NCBI GenBank assembly: GCA_023055425.1
Contig: JALGPY010000013.1
Location: 12,995,735-13,059,734, forward strand
Reading direction: 5' to 3'
DNA: 64,000 nucleotides
Origin: Linanthus parryae
Lineage: Eukaryota > Streptophyta > Magnoliopsida > Ericales > Polemoniaceae
The translations under genes and the position numbers were made by a program. How positions within the stretch are numbered: the first letter of the stretch is position 1; each line of letters opens with the position of its first letter. The notes under the pieces were generated by a model. That model saw only the letters and a program-made list of their open reading frames with translations. It was not told the DNA's origin and ran no database searches. Positions 1 through 12,481 of the stretch are shown in pieces.

Positions 1-351
1 AGTCTAATTTTTCGGGAAGCAAACTTGCAGGCTCGTGAATCTCAAATAGCAACTTTTAAAATTACAACTGAATTGAAAACTCCTAATCCCTTAGATCTTA
101 AAAACTTAGAGAAGACTTAATCTCTAATCCAACTGTTTAAGGAGACACTTTCGCCGACCTTTTTGTTACAACATTTATTTGGACGGCTATGCTTTCTAGC
201 TTTTTAATTTTATGGCACTATAGTTATCGAGATTCTTAAATGTATTTGCGACTGTTAGATTGCAAGAAAAATTATGGAAATCTGAAAATTAATCTTTTCA
301 CATTGCATATACTTCCCCAAAGTTTCGACTATACATTTTTTTGGGGAACAA

Positions 352-1105
352 TTGCACCATAGGTACCCAAAGTTTACTTTTTTCGGCAAGTGGGTACCAA
401 ACTTTAAAACCACGCAGTCACGGCGCAGAATTTAAAAATCATCCAATTGAAAACCCTTCCGTTAACTTTTCATCCATATTGGACGGAATAATGTCAAAAG
501 ACTACCGCACCCCCTCATTTTTGCCCATATTTTTTTTTTATAAAAATGCAAGTTTTACGAAAAAAACAAAAAAATATTATAAATATTAGAATTTTAATTT
601 AATAATTCAGATATAAGTACAATAGCATATATTTTTATAAAAGTAACAAGCCTACATATATATTCATGAAATATACAAATTATTACAATGAAAAACTATT
701 CAAGAACGCCATGTGTGACATCAAAATTGACGGATATGTGTTAATGAAACATATTTCGTATATTGAAATGATGTAAAGTACGTAGGTTTGTTATTTCGAT
801 GAAAATATGTGACATTATATTACATTTATATGAATTATTAAATTAAAGTTTTACTATTTTTAATATTCTGAGGTTTTAGGTTGATACTTTTTTGATTTGT
901 TAGTAAAACTTACCATTTAAAATAAATAAGGGTGAAAATAAGGGGTACAATAGTCTTCTTAAATTATTTCATCCAATATGGACTTAAGTTAACAAAATGG
1001 TACCTAATTGAACGATTTTTTAAAATTTTGGGACCGTTACTGCATGGTTTTTAAGTTTGGGTGCCCACTTGCCGGAAAAACGAATTTTGTATACTTGCGG
1101 TGCAA
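352..1105. mobile_element. Fold-back MITE, about 754 bp
   Basis: The segment is almost one long inverted repeat. It begins TTGCACC at 352 and ends GGTGCAA at 1105. The left arm (through GGCAAGTGGGTACC, the TCCATATTGGA block and TTTAATTTAATAATTCA) is mirrored with mismatches by the reverse complement of the right arm, and the turn lies near 730. No transposase ORF fits inside. A clear target-site duplication could not be fixed because both flanks are T-rich. Superfamily is not assigned; long arms without coding sequence fit a Mutator-type or fold-back MITE. Confidence 0.75.
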
Positions 1106-1969
1106 ATTTTTTTTTTTTAATAACCAAATCTCTCATATATTTTTTGATGTACATGTTTGACATTTAAGAATCTCTATACCTATATAATTTTAGGACATTA
1201 TAGCTCTCGAGATTTAGGTATCGAACAATTATTTTCATCCAACTTTGACCCATTTTATTTTCTTGTACATTTGGAATCTTGGAGAGATAAAATATGTTCT
1301 GGAAACTTGTGCTTCAATACAAAATCATATTTTCATATTCTTAAACCTCATCCTCAATTGACGAGAAACTGACTGTGAAGTTGACCCATTGAAAGATGTC
1401 ATCATAATCTTAACTTTCTAATATGACTTATCAGATGACCTAATTGACCAAAACGTCATCATGGAAAGTTGTTCAAAATAACATTTTAAATGTAAGAGTC
1501 AAGTTTTGACCAATTTTGGCTGTTTAAAAATCCTATTTTGACTGAACTGTATATGAGGGGCGAATTGGTAATCTTGTAACAACTTAAATTGAACAGTCAA
1601 ATTATAACCATGGGCATGACCTCATGACTCTGTATCAGCTTCCTGATATCTATAGTCAACCTCTATCTATCTTAGCTGAAATTGACGAAAAGCCAACTTT
1701 AGGGGCCTTTCTAGAGTTTCACTAAACTGCAAAGACCTAAATACAATTATGTGGAAGTTGTAGAATTCAATAGTAAATGTATCGGGAAGTAATGGGGATC
1801 ACGTCTGCATATTAGTAGACATGACTGAGTATGATTGGAGGGTTCATGCATAGTCAGGGACTATACTAAAGAATCTGGGATTGTCATGGGCAAAATAGTA
1901 AATTTAGTTAGGGAGTCAGTATGGCATCTACATTTTTTTGAGAAATGCATCTACATAATGCATATACCT
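1106..1969. other. AT-rich intergenic DNA, nothing assignable
   Basis: No ORF with a recognisable family and no complete repeat was found. A short stretch near 1190 (CATTATAGCTCTCGAGATT) resembles one near 215 (CACTATAGTTATCGAGATT), so the fold-back element probably sits inside an older degraded repeat. Confidence 0.5.
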
Positions 1970-2260
1970 TTAGAGGACATGTGTTAATAGCATGTAGTTG
2001 AATTGTGTAGTTGTTTCTAGAATGTGGGATCAGCACCGCTAATCAGGAAACTGGGCTAGATATCACGTAATATGCTTGCGATGTTACTGTATTTCGTTAA
2101 GCTAGTAGCACTTGTATGAGTAAAATGAGAATGAGTTGTGATATAATTGTCTTCGGACGTCTTTGGAAAATAAGATGGTTACTATTGTCTTCGGACGTCT
2201 ACGGACGCCTAGATGGTTATTAGTGTTTTTGGACATGTAGGAAACTAGTACTACTCTACG
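1970..2260 (+). repeat. Degraded relic related to the gypsy element at 59233
   Basis: Two anchors are shared with the element at 59233-61829. AATCAGGAAACTGGGCTAGA near 2041 matches a stretch near 60168. TTGTCTTCGGACGTCT occurs twice between 2146 and 2205, as in the 46-bp array at 60826-61150. Order and strand agree with that element. No LTR boundary or coding sequence is visible. Confidence 0.45.
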
Positions 2261-4250
2261 GACTGATGATCAGTATGGGTGTGCACACTTACGGTCTAGT
2301 TTGTCTTGTAAGTTGGTCTACCTTCCTTGTCAGAAGTGGATCTTGTCATCATAATTCTCTGTGTACTGGGATTTTCAATCCTCTATATTGCTCCTATAGA
2401 CCCTCAATTCGGGACACTACGCGATACAACAGAAGACTACAATCCTAGAGCCAATAGGAAAGGTTCTTGTAGACAATTTAATAGATCGAGTAATATACAA
2501 TACTTAAAGACATGATGTATTCTAATAAAAAGAATCTTCTTAAAAATAAATAATGATGCAGTAGTATAACATTTAAGGGTATAACTAATCTAGTAGTTAA
2601 AACAATTTTACATAAATGACAGATAAGATTTTTACCATGGGAAACATTCAATGCGTTCTTCGCATGAGAAGGACAGTTAGGAGTAAAATTCCACCTGCTA
2701 GCATCAACAAGTGCCAGACACTTTATTTCAAGAAACATCTAATACAAGATAGATAACGAGTTGTCCCTCGGACCAACTACTCACAACACTATATTTTGCC
2801 TACGTACTTTCTGCAATCTCTTGTGTAGCACGCCATGCATGTGGAAATCCAAGCCTCGCTTGAATCTATTTGATTGTAGCAGTCTAGCACCAGTAGTTCG
2901 TCAAGTGAACAACTCTATCTCCATTTAGCTCGTGAGTGAACAACTCTATAAGAAAGATACCAATATATACATGTATCATAGGAGACTCTAGACAGCGCTA
3001 AACGAAGCCTTGGCCTAGAAGATACACATAGACGAGTACTAAGACTGAATATACATGTTATAAGTAGGGGAACTAAAACCTCACATCTGAGAGCAACACG
3101 TATAACAGTTCTAGAAACAATTTGGACTCAGGGACGATTATATGAGAGATATCCTAGAGTTCATAATCTTTGAGACGTATATAAATAAGAGGCCGTCTAA
3201 AATGTAGATATGACGCAAAATTAAAATATAAGAATAACTCAAAAGATTTAGATTTATACAAATTAACTTATGTGGCTGATTCTAGACACATGTAGGAAAA
3301 ATGATAGAACTTCTATATATGACGAGATAGGGATATAGAACTAACTGAATACTAAAGTACATATTACCCAGAACTAGAAGATGAATCAGAATCACCTGAT
3401 TTGCAATCGTAGACACAATAGGACATGTCTCACGCTAAATTATAATACATGAACAGATCTGCAGCTGCCGAGCCGCATCCTAGAGGCACATGAACGAAAC
3501 TTTATGGAGATTTATCTCTCGTGGGGTAGATCAAACAAGGGATGAGGTCCATCTCTTTCTCCCGGGACGTTTCCTGCTAGGGAGACACTCTCTCTCTTTT
3601 GGGTGAAATCTCACGGCTTAAAATATTTATGAAACTCTAGACCTCTATCTATAGAGAGAGCAAGCTTGTTCACCAAGTAAGAGAGTTTTAGAGAAAATAT
3701 ACGATGGACCTGGACTCTTAGAAATTAAATTAAAATAAAACTCTTATTTATAGAATTCTAATCAACTATAAAAGAGTTTGACTTATAAATTATCTAATTT
3801 CCAAAAATATATTAATATTTAAAACCAAATATTCTCAATTAAAGTTATTCTGCAAAAGATAATACTTGATAATAAAACAAAACTTTAATTGATTTAATGG
3901 ATATCAATTTACCATAAATTAATCAATTAAGAACATTCCATAAGTAAAAAATCTATATGCTATAAATCATTTATGGTAATAATATAAAAAAAATCTGTTG
4001 AGAAAAAAACAATTTAAATTTACTTAGAATAGAAAATAAGTTGTCAACTATTCTTTTTTTTTCATTTATAAAAATACTTTAATCAATACATATCAAATCT
4101 TTATATTAAAGAACTTGGTAAATAGAATATTATCATTAATAATATTAAGCAAAAAAATAATAGGGAAAACAAAAGTATTCAAAGAGATACTCATGCTATA
4201 TTATTTTTTTATTTATTCTGAAACTCATGAGAACGGGACTCTGAACGAGT
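2261..4250. other. Intergenic DNA, no gene recognised
   Basis: Only short ORFs without family features occur. The stretch from 3700 to 4180 is very AT-rich. A CT-rich patch lies near 3585-3600. Nothing else can be supported. Confidence 0.5.
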
Positions 4251-4252
4251 AT

Positions 4253-4485
4253 CGTTCTCAAGAACTCATGTTCATTGATACTATCATGAGAACATGACGT
4301 GGCATACTCACAGCCACAAATTTCATTTCATTGAGGAATGAGATACGAATTTATTATGACTCTAAATCTTAAAGAATATGTGCGTGTGATTTCTCCTTCC
4401 TTAATGAAAATAAATGTGTGACTGAGAGTATGTCATGTCTCGTTCTCATGATAGTATCAATGGACATGATTTCATGAGAACGTGA
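4253..4485. mobile_element. Small fold-back (MITE-like) element
   Basis: CATTGATACTATCATGAGAAC near 4272 is mirrored by GTTCTCATGATAGTATCAATG near 4442. The arms continue inward: ATACTCACAGCCACAAATTTCATTTC on the left pairs with the CTGAGAGTATGTC side on the right, then with ATTTATTTTCATTAAGGAAGG read in reverse. The turn is near 4370. No coding content. A TSD was not resolved. Confidence 0.6.
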
Positions 4486-4674
4486 CTCTTAACTTTAAAT
4501 ATAAAACTTATTAAGTTCATTAAATAGACTCCTTAATATAAAGAGACTCGGATCATTTATAATAAAATCCTATACAATGCACTACATGATATGAGTTATT
4601 TTCTTCATGAATTGACAAACACCAGAAACTTTCTGAAATTCTAGATTGAACACATTCTAACTCATCATGTTTTA

Positions 4675-5073
4675 TTATTGCTTTGTGAGCCAAACTTCTA
4701 TATTTTTGTGTGGTTCTATCTTTGATGGGGGTTTGCCCAAATGAGGAGCAATATATACCCCAAACCTAAGTGTTCGAAGAATTGATGATCTAATCCCAAA
4801 CTTAAATGCTTTGAAGAGCCCATGTTGAGGTCCTTTACAGATCGAGACAAATTCTATGAATGTATTTCGGAACTTACAAGGAAGATAACCGACTAATTTC
4901 ACAGAAAGATGAAAGTTCATGGAAGAATTGAAATAATTAGTCATCTCTAATGTCTCTAATGTTTCTTCGTTTACCGGGAGAGGCGAAAATGCCCCCAATA
5001 ATAAGATGGTAAGACTTTTGTTATAGAAAATAACGTACTTTTGTGGATTGGAATGTGTCCATCTACTATCCAA
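4675..5073 (-). other. Unrecognised 132-codon ORF, doubtful gene
   Basis: An open frame of 132 codons on the minus strand with no family that I recognise. It has no obvious signal peptide, zinc motif or repeat, and no splice-linked neighbouring exon was found. It may be a fragment of a host gene or a chance ORF in intergenic DNA. Confidence 0.12.
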
Positions 5074-5146
5074 AAAGTGTTGGTTTCAGATGTACCAAAT
5101 AACTTCTTGTACAACGTGTATATGTGTGTTTTATAAAGAATAAAAT

Positions 5147-5229
5147 TGGGTAAAAGACACTCTCACCCCCTCTAGTTCGACTGAAGGATGCTTTCACCCA
5201 TCCAGTTTAGCAAATGACAATTTCACCCC
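5147..5229. mobile_element. Left part of a TIR element split by the copia insertion
   Basis: GGGTAAAAGACACTCTCACC and the following bases up to 5229 match the reverse complement of 26940-27027 (GTGTCTTTTATCC and the upstream GGTGAAAGTGTCTTCAGTC). These are the two terminal inverted repeats of one element whose halves are now about 21.5 kb apart. The Sirevirus inserted at ACCCC inside it. Restored without the insert it would be about 410 bp with no ORF. Confidence 0.7.
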
Positions 5230-6474
5230 TGGATGTTCAGCCTATTTCAAAGGCTTGAAACAGCTAGTCTGTTTCAAGGCCTTGAAACTAGTTTCAAGGG
5301 TTTGAAACAAGCACTGCAGATTTTGGCATGAACTTAGGGGGAGCTTTTGATTCTATTCTTACTCTTGATCTCTTATGTTTGATTATATGTTACTTGATGA
5401 TAAAAGACAAATCATTCTTCTACTCTACACTGTGAATAATCTATCTGTTTGACTCAGTTGTTGCAGGGATATATAGTTTCCTATTTTGCAGGATTGTTTC
5501 CTAATCTATTTGAATGCAGGATGGAAATCAATATGTTAAACTTATTAGGCACAATGATCTGATGTACCTAAAGCTTCCCAACCTTCCAACAAACAAGATC
5601 AATACAGTATCTTTGAAGATACTGAGCAACTAGCCATTGGAGAGCTGTTAGAAGAGTCAAATACTTGCAGCTGAATTTTAAGAAAGTTTGTTAATGAAGA
5701 TCATGAATATATTCAATTCAAACAAGCAGCATAAAAGTGATTTTTGAATTAATAATTTAGAAGATAAAAAAGAGCAATATACTGAGACACTCAAACATCA
5801 CAGAGGATTGACAAGCAATCAAGAAGCAGAACTACATCACTCAATCCAACCATCTAAGAACACTGTTCTCGCGGAAAACTTATTCTCAGTGTTCTACTCT
5901 TCTGATCTTCAATTGTATATCATTTATATATGACTTCCAGTTCTTATTCTCGTGAATTGTTCAAGGTGAACAATAGAGAATTCTTAATCAGTTAGCTAGA
6001 GCTGGTACTAGATAGGTTAGTTAGAACCACAATCTATAACAGAGTAAGACATCTCTCTGTGCTTGAGATCTAGGGCTTAGCTTTGATTAATAAGAATTGA
6101 GTTGAAAATCCTGCAGGGATTAAGTCCCTGAGGTAGAGACGTAGGTCCAAGTGGACTGAACTCTATAAATCACTGTGTCTCTTGCATTTACTTTGCTGCA
6201 TTTTACTTAGCTTACAAACTGCTCAAATTAGGTTTTCAGTTCAAGGGCTTCAACCTTATTTCAAGGCCTTGAAAACTATCAACTTTCTATTTACTATCTG
6301 TTTTGATTCCAAGGACTTGAAACTCATTTCAAGGCCTTGAAATACTTGTTGCACTTCACAAACTTCTTTTAAACCACTCTTTTAGCATAAATAACAAAAT
6401 TTGTCATACTCTATTCACCCCCCCCCCCCATTAGAGTATTGATCATGTAGTTATTCCTACTGTACCGTCCTTCA
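5230..6474 (+). repeat. 5' LTR of the Sirevirus
   Basis: Starts TGGATGTTCAG and ends GTCCTTCA. Contains three perfect copies of the palindrome TTTCAAGGCCTTGAAA (5272, 6259, 6327) plus degenerate copies, and a C-run near 6417-6429. It aligns along its length with 25470-26691. Confidence 0.92.
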
Positions 6475-6476
6475 AT

Positions 6477-6486
6477 TGGTATCAGA
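6477..6486 (+). other. Primer binding site of the Sirevirus
   Basis: TGGTATCAGA starts two bases after the 5' LTR. It is complementary to the 3' end of plant initiator methionine tRNA, the usual primer of copia elements. Confidence 0.85.
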
Positions 6487-6536
6487 TCTTGTATCACTGC
6501 ATAGATCTAACAATCTTGTGATTATTAATACTGTAG

Positions 6537-8405
6537 GAGATGGTGGTTTCTCACAGGGAAGAGCTGCTAATAGGCCTCCCTTGTTTTGTGGTGACAATTT
6601 TGTGCATTGGAAAGCCCCGATGAAAATTTTCATTATTTTAAAGATATGGAACTTTGGACTATCATTCAGAAGGGTCCTCATGTATTCTATACTGAGAAAG
6701 ATGAGATCAGAACTCCCAAATTGAGGATTCACTTTTTGCTTCTGAATTAGAACAATTTCTAAGAATTGTAGATATATTGTGCTTTAAGTGCAGATGTATT
6801 TAACATGATTTAAGGTTGTAAGACTGCCAAGGGGATCTGGGATAAGCTTGTGGTGACCTTTGAAGGAACTAGCCAAGTCAAGCAGACCAAAATTAACATA
6901 TTTCTTAGGCATTATGAACAGTTCAAGATGAATTGAGATGAATCAATCAGAGACATGTTCAAAAGTTTCACTGATATTTTAACAACCTTGATTCATCGGG
7001 AAAACACATTTCTATGAAGAAAATGTTAGAAATATTCTGAGAAGTCTTCATAAAGCAAAATGGGAACCAAAGACCACTTCCATTGTAGAAGCTCAAGATC
7101 TATCATCACTTCAACTTGATGACTTGCAAGGAAAGTTGCATACACATGAGATCTCTATGAATGAAGCTGATGGAGATTTACCAGACAGTGTCAAGAACTT
7201 GGCTCATAAGGCCAAGGAGAGTGAATCATCTCAAATCCTTGATCCAGAAGAAGATGATGATGAAGATCCTTTTGCTCTCATTTACAAAGCCTTAACCAGG
7301 ACTATAAAGATTAAGAAGAACTTTGGAAACAAAGACTTCAGCAAGGACAAACACAGAACCTCCAGCAGCAGAGACTACAAAGGTAAAGCTATCTCTCATG
7401 GTAATAAATCTAAATTAATGAATTTCTTTGAGTGTGGTGATGCAGGACACTTAATCAGAGATTGTCCACACAAGAAAAGCAAACACTTTCAGAAGAAAGT
7501 CCATGACAGAAGAAAGAAAGCTATGGTAGCTTCCTGGAGTGATTTTGATTCCTTTAGTGATTTTGAATCTGAAGAAGAACAAGTCAATCTCTGCCTTATG
7601 GCCAAGCATGATGAAAGTTCTGAAAAGAACATTGAGGTAATGGTAAACTGTCTGATTTCTAAACCAACAGATGTCCTCACTGATTATCTTAAAACAATGT
7701 TTTTAAATGAGGAGGACTATCTGAAAGAGATTAGAACTTTGAAATAAAAGTTTCATGAGCAAGAAAAAGAGAACCTGGAAATTGTTTGTCAAAGTCAAAG
7801 CCTTGAAATTTCTCAGAAGAAGCCTGACAGAGATTTCAAAGCCTTGGAAACCAGTTTCAAGGCCTTGAAATCTCAATTCAAGGAAGTAGTCATTGAGAAC
7901 TCTCTTTTAAGTGACATAATTGTTACTCTAAGACATCATTGTGATGAACTGGAGGAACAAAAGACTACTCTAACTCAGAAACTTCAACTTGCTAGGAATG
8001 CTATGAAAAAGCTTGCTGGCTCAGAACACAATCTGAATTTGATTCTTGGAGGAAGCTTACAGTCTGTTCACAAAATTTGTATTGGATACAATCCAAACTT
8101 TCCTAAAAAAAATAACACCATATTTGTGAAGGCTAGTAACAAAACTTCTCTTAAGTGCCATTACTGAAACAAAATTGGTCATGTTAAAATAACTTGTCCT
8201 TTTAGAAGAAGAGACCCTCAAATAATGAGGAACACTTTTCCATTCCAACTTAAATGCCAAGTTATACATATTTGGGTTCTAAAAAGGGTTAGACCACCTA
8301 AAATGGCTGACCCTGAATATGAACCTAAATTCTACACTTGGTCTAACAGCTGGGTAAGGCACTGAATGGTGTTTACAGGATGTCACCAAGAGTAAAGATC
8401 AAAGA
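6537..8405 (+). pseudogene. Sirevirus gag remnant
   Basis: The N-terminal Gag motif NRPPLFCGDNFVHWK lies near 6570. A frameshift follows near 6640 and several stops lie between 6720 and 7120. The part at 7124-7747 carries a zinc knuckle reading FFECGDAGHLIRDCP, in which the first Cys of the C-x2-C-x4-H-x4-C pattern is Phe. Next comes a heptad-like coiled-coil stretch (about 7840-8030) rich in Leu, Glu and Gln. A second knuckle near 8150-8205 (KCHY, stop, NKIGHVKITCP) has lost its second Cys to TGA. A palindrome copy (TTTCAAGGCCTTGAAA, 7855-7870) sits inside the coding part. The encoded capsid cannot be functional. Confidence 0.88.
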
Positions 8406-8411
8406 TGGTTT

Positions 8412-10858
8412 ATGGACAGTGGTTGCTCCAGACACATGAGTGGAAAGAGATCTTTATTAACAGAACTGAAAGAGCAATTTGAAGGCTCAATCACACTTGG
8501 TGACAAAGGAAAATTAAAAATTTTAGGTATCGGTAAAGTTGGTACAAATTCTGAAAACTCTACTTATGATGTCTACTTAGTTGATGGTTTGAAATTCAAT
8601 CTGCTTAGTGTATCTCAACTTTGTGATAATGGTAACAAGGTTATCTTTGACGAAGAGAAATGTGTGGTGCGGAATGAGAAATATGGAGTTTGCATTCTCA
8701 CTGTCTCAAGGTCAAACAATGTCTATACTTTACACACTAACAAAGTTGCATGTGAAAGCTTGAAGTGTCTCAAGGCATTGAAAGAAGATTCAAAGCTTTG
8801 GCACAGAAAGCTTGGACACATTAGCCTGCATACCTTGAACAAGTTGATCTCTAAAGACCTGGTAAGAGGATTTCCTTCTATCAAATTCAGAGTTGATGAA
8901 GTATGTAAAGCATGTGCTCAAGGTAAGCAGACAAGGAGCTCATTCAAGCCAAAGAAATTTGTAAGTACTACTAGACCCATTGAAATACTTCACATGGATC
9001 TTTGTAGTCCTATGAGGACTCCAACTCCAAAGGGTAAGAAGTATATGTTAGTTATTTTGGATGATTGTTCAAGATTTACTTGAGTTATGTTTCTCAGAGT
9101 CTGAAGCTCTAACTGAATTATCAAAACTTTATAAAGAACTTCAAACTTTGAAAAACCTACCCATTGCTTCAATCAGAAGTGATCATGGTAGAGAATTTGA
9201 TCAACTTAAGTTTGATTTATTTTGTGCTAAGCATGGTATCTCTCACAACTTTTCTGCTCCAATAACTCTTCAACAGAATGGTGTTGTTGAAAGAGAGAAC
9301 ATGACTCTTGAAAATATGCCAAGGACAATGCTTCTAGAGAACAAGTTACCAAAGTAATTCTAGGCTGAAGCTGTGAACACAGCCAACTACATACTTAACA
9401 GGTGTCTGATTAGGCTAATCTTGAAGAAGACCCCCTATGAGCTTTTCAAAGGAAGAAAGCCAAATATTTCATATTTCAAACCTTTTGGCTGCACTTGTTT
9501 TGTTCAAAAAAATGGTAAGGACAATCTTGGTAAGTTTGATTCAAGAAGTGATGAATGTATCATTCTTGGTTACTCTCTGACTAGTAAAGCTTATAGAATT
9601 TACAATAAAAGAAACAAGCTTGTTAAAGAAAGTATTCATGTCATTTTTGATGAAAGCTATGATGGTACTTTGAGTGAAAGTTTTGTAGACTTAACTTGAA
9701 CAAGCATGAGTCAGAAGATGAAGCAGAGACTTCACATGGTTTCAAGGAAAGCTTGCAGGAAAACAGGAAGAATTTTCAAGGACTTGAAAATGGTTCTCAA
9801 AGCCCTGAAAATGAGCAACAGAAGAGTCAAAGTGATCAATCTACTTCCTCAAGAACACAAAGGATTGAAAAGTTACCTGGAGAACCTGAGCCATGGACTC
9901 CAAGAAAGAGATTCAAATATCTGTCATCTCATCCAGTTGATAACATTATTTATGATCCATCCACCGGTACACAAACAAGATCACAATTGAAAAACTTGTG
10001 TGCTTTTAATGCTTTTGTTTCTCTTGTAGAAACCAAAAATGTGAAAGAAGCATTACAAGAAACATACTGGATCATTGAAATTCAAAGTGAACTCAATAAA
10101 TGTGAGAAATAAGGTGTGGGATCTAGTTCCTCCACCAAAAGATCAGTCTGTTATTGGCACAAGCTGGGTGTTCAGAAACAAGTTAGATGAAAATGACAAG
10201 GTTATCAGAAACAAAGCCAGACTAGTAGCTCAAGGCTACAACCAAGAAGAAGGTATTGATTATGAGGATACTTTTTCTCCTGTTTCAAGGTTAGAAGCAA
10301 TTAGAATGGATGTCAAGTGTGGATGTCAAGTGTGCATCTTACATTTTCAAGAAGAAGGTTACTTGCATTTGCATCTTACATGAACATTAAACTTTTTCAA
10401 ATGGATGTCAAGTGTGCATTTTTAAATGGTTACTTGTAAGAAGAAGTTTATGTGGCTCAACATCATGTATTTGAAAGTGATGAGTTTCCAAATCATGTTT
10501 ATAAACTTGACAAAGCTATCCATGGTTTAAAACAAGCTCCAAGGGCTTGGTATGAAAGACTGCCAAGTTTCTACTTGAAAATAGTTTCAAAAGAGGATTA
10601 GTTGACAAAACTCTTTTCATAAAGACTCATGAGAAAGAAATTTTAGTAATTCAAATCTATGTTGATGAAATTATGTTTGGATCTACTAATGATTCTCTTT
10701 GCAAGAATTTATCAAGTCTTATGAGCAGAGAATTTGAGATGAACTTAATGGGAGAATTGAACTTCTTCCTTGGACTGCATGTGCAAAAGATGAAGAAATG
10801 AATCTTTCTGCATCAAAACAAGTATACTAAGGACTTGATTAACAAGTACAATATGTCG
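8412..10858 (+). pseudogene. Sirevirus pol, first part: protease, integrase, RT start
   Basis: The protease active site MDSGCSRHMSG is at 8412. The GAG-pre-integrase HHCC zinc site starts at WHRKLGH (about 8800) and ends CKACAQGKQ. Integrase DDE landmarks follow: HMDLCSPM, RSDHGREFD, then QQNGVVERE. Two stops fall between PK and AEAVNTANYIL (9355-9370), and another replaces Trp after SRFT at 9081. The RT starts near 10110 (KVWDLVPPP) with [14 protein letters not shown]. Near 10305-10400 a short local duplication of GGATGTCAAGTGTGCAT scrambles the reading frame. The catalytic box reads YVDE instead of YVDD (about 10660). The reading ends at the Athila-like insertion and resumes at 22108. Confidence 0.92.
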
Positions 10859-10872
10859 TAGTCTAAAGTTAC

Positions 10873-12475
10873 TGATAACTCCGTTTTCGGAGTTATTTTA
10901 TGCCTTTTATTTCTACGTTTTGCGTGCTTATAATGGAGAATTTGTCGTCTTTTGAGTAAATTGAGCGTAAATGTGAAAATACGAGTTCATGTGCAATACT
11001 TGTTAAATCCGGGCGTTTCTTTAGATTTGTGAGCTTTTTATTGTGATATGATCGCGGGTTGTGTTTTCGTGTTGTGATTCGCAGGAAAACAGGGCTTGGA
11101 GGATCGTGCGGGATTTGGAAGCGAACTTCGGAAACAAGGAACTCAAAGGCAAGTCAAGAGGAAGGAAAGTCAAAGGAAAGTCAAAGGAAAGTCAAACAGA
11201 AGAGAAAGGTCAAAGAAAGTCAGAGGAAGGTCAAGGGAAGAAAGAATGGAAGAAGAAAGTCAAAGAATGGAAGAGGAAAGTCAAAGGAGGCAAAAAGAGG
11301 GCTGGACACAGTTGTCTTCGTGCGAAGACATTTGTCTTCGTGCGAAGACATTATACTTAGCCAAAATTCAGCATTCCAAAATCCTCTTCGCAAACACACT
11401 TGCAGTATCTCAATGAGAAGGCCTTCGCACGAAGAGGCAGAAGTCTTCGTACGAAGACTCTTCGTGCGAAGACAACTGTCTTCGTGCGAAGAGGTCGTGG
11501 GACAGAGCAGATTTTTTGGGGCTTTTCCGTATTATTTCCAAACTTTGTAATATTATTATGGGAACGTATTTAAGACTTTTAGGTCGACTTTTTCAGTAGT
11601 TTTTGAAGATTAGAGACATCTTTGGAGATCAAGAAGCCTTGGAGAGAGCTTAGGAGCTTTTGGATCATTCGTTTGAATTCTAAACTCTCGTTTTTCTTGA
11701 TTTTTATGTTTAAACTCATTATAATCGTCGTTTTGATTATGAATATGAGTAGCTAAACACCTTTTGCTGGGAATTCTCGTTTGGTGTAGCTAGGGTTTGA
11801 TCTAAAGTTGATGTTTTGATGATTGTAATGCATGCGTTAGCTTAATCTCTCGTGTTCATTCACTATTATGGATTATTTGCATTCTTAATCTTATTATCTT
11901 TGCGAGTAGCTAACGTAGAGGTAGAATCAATTAGTTTCACACGGTAACTCCGTGACAACTAGTCGGTAAATTGAATAATCCACCTAGTCGTATCAATGTT
12001 TGGTAACTCGGCATCGTTAACTAGGATCGTTAAAGTAGAATTATAATCTTAATGCATACTTAAACCTAAATTAGGCTTGGTAACTCGGTTTAGTTTAGCT
12101 TAAGTATAGTGGATTTGCTTGGTAACTCGGTAAGTTCAACGTTGCTTGATTAATAGTGAATAACACGTGGTTGTTTTACAAATCAAAGCATAAATTTAGA
12201 TCAACCTAGTGAACCTAGAGAATTCCCGGTGCTTCTCCCTTATTTGATAAAAACCTCCAATTATTCATTCTTTATTAATCGTGAATTATTTTCACTTGGT
12301 TAATTGAGAATATTGCATTTAATTTCTTAGAATTAGATAAAAACACAACTTGCGACTTGCCCACATAAGGTTTAGAATAATAATTAATTTAAATAAAGTC
12401 CCTTGGGTTCGACAACCCGGATTTCCGGTTTATTACTACACACGACGGCTGTGCACTTGCAGTTAGAACGTGTCA
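10873..12475 (+). repeat. 5' LTR of the Athila-like element
   Basis: A G/A-rich stretch at 11155-11295 is built of imperfect GGAAAGTCAAA units. It is followed by a palindrome block (11311-11493) with GTCTTCGTGCGAAGAC twice and the perfect palindrome GTCTTCGTACGAAGAC at 11443-11458. Around 11940-12135 the phrase GGTAACTCGG or close variants recurs five times. ORFs of up to 163 codons cross the G/A-rich part but look like compositional artefacts. Confidence 0.93.
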
Positions 12476-12481
12476 AGTTTT

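Noticed and set aside
4675..5073. 132-codon ORF as a confident gene
   Set aside because: No family, no splice partners and no promoter evidence; kept only as a low-confidence entry.
11059..11550. 163-codon ORF (and its twin at 20685-21200) in the LTRs
   Set aside because: It runs through G/A-rich repeats and the palindrome block, several frames are open at once, and it has no domain. It is compositional, not a gene.
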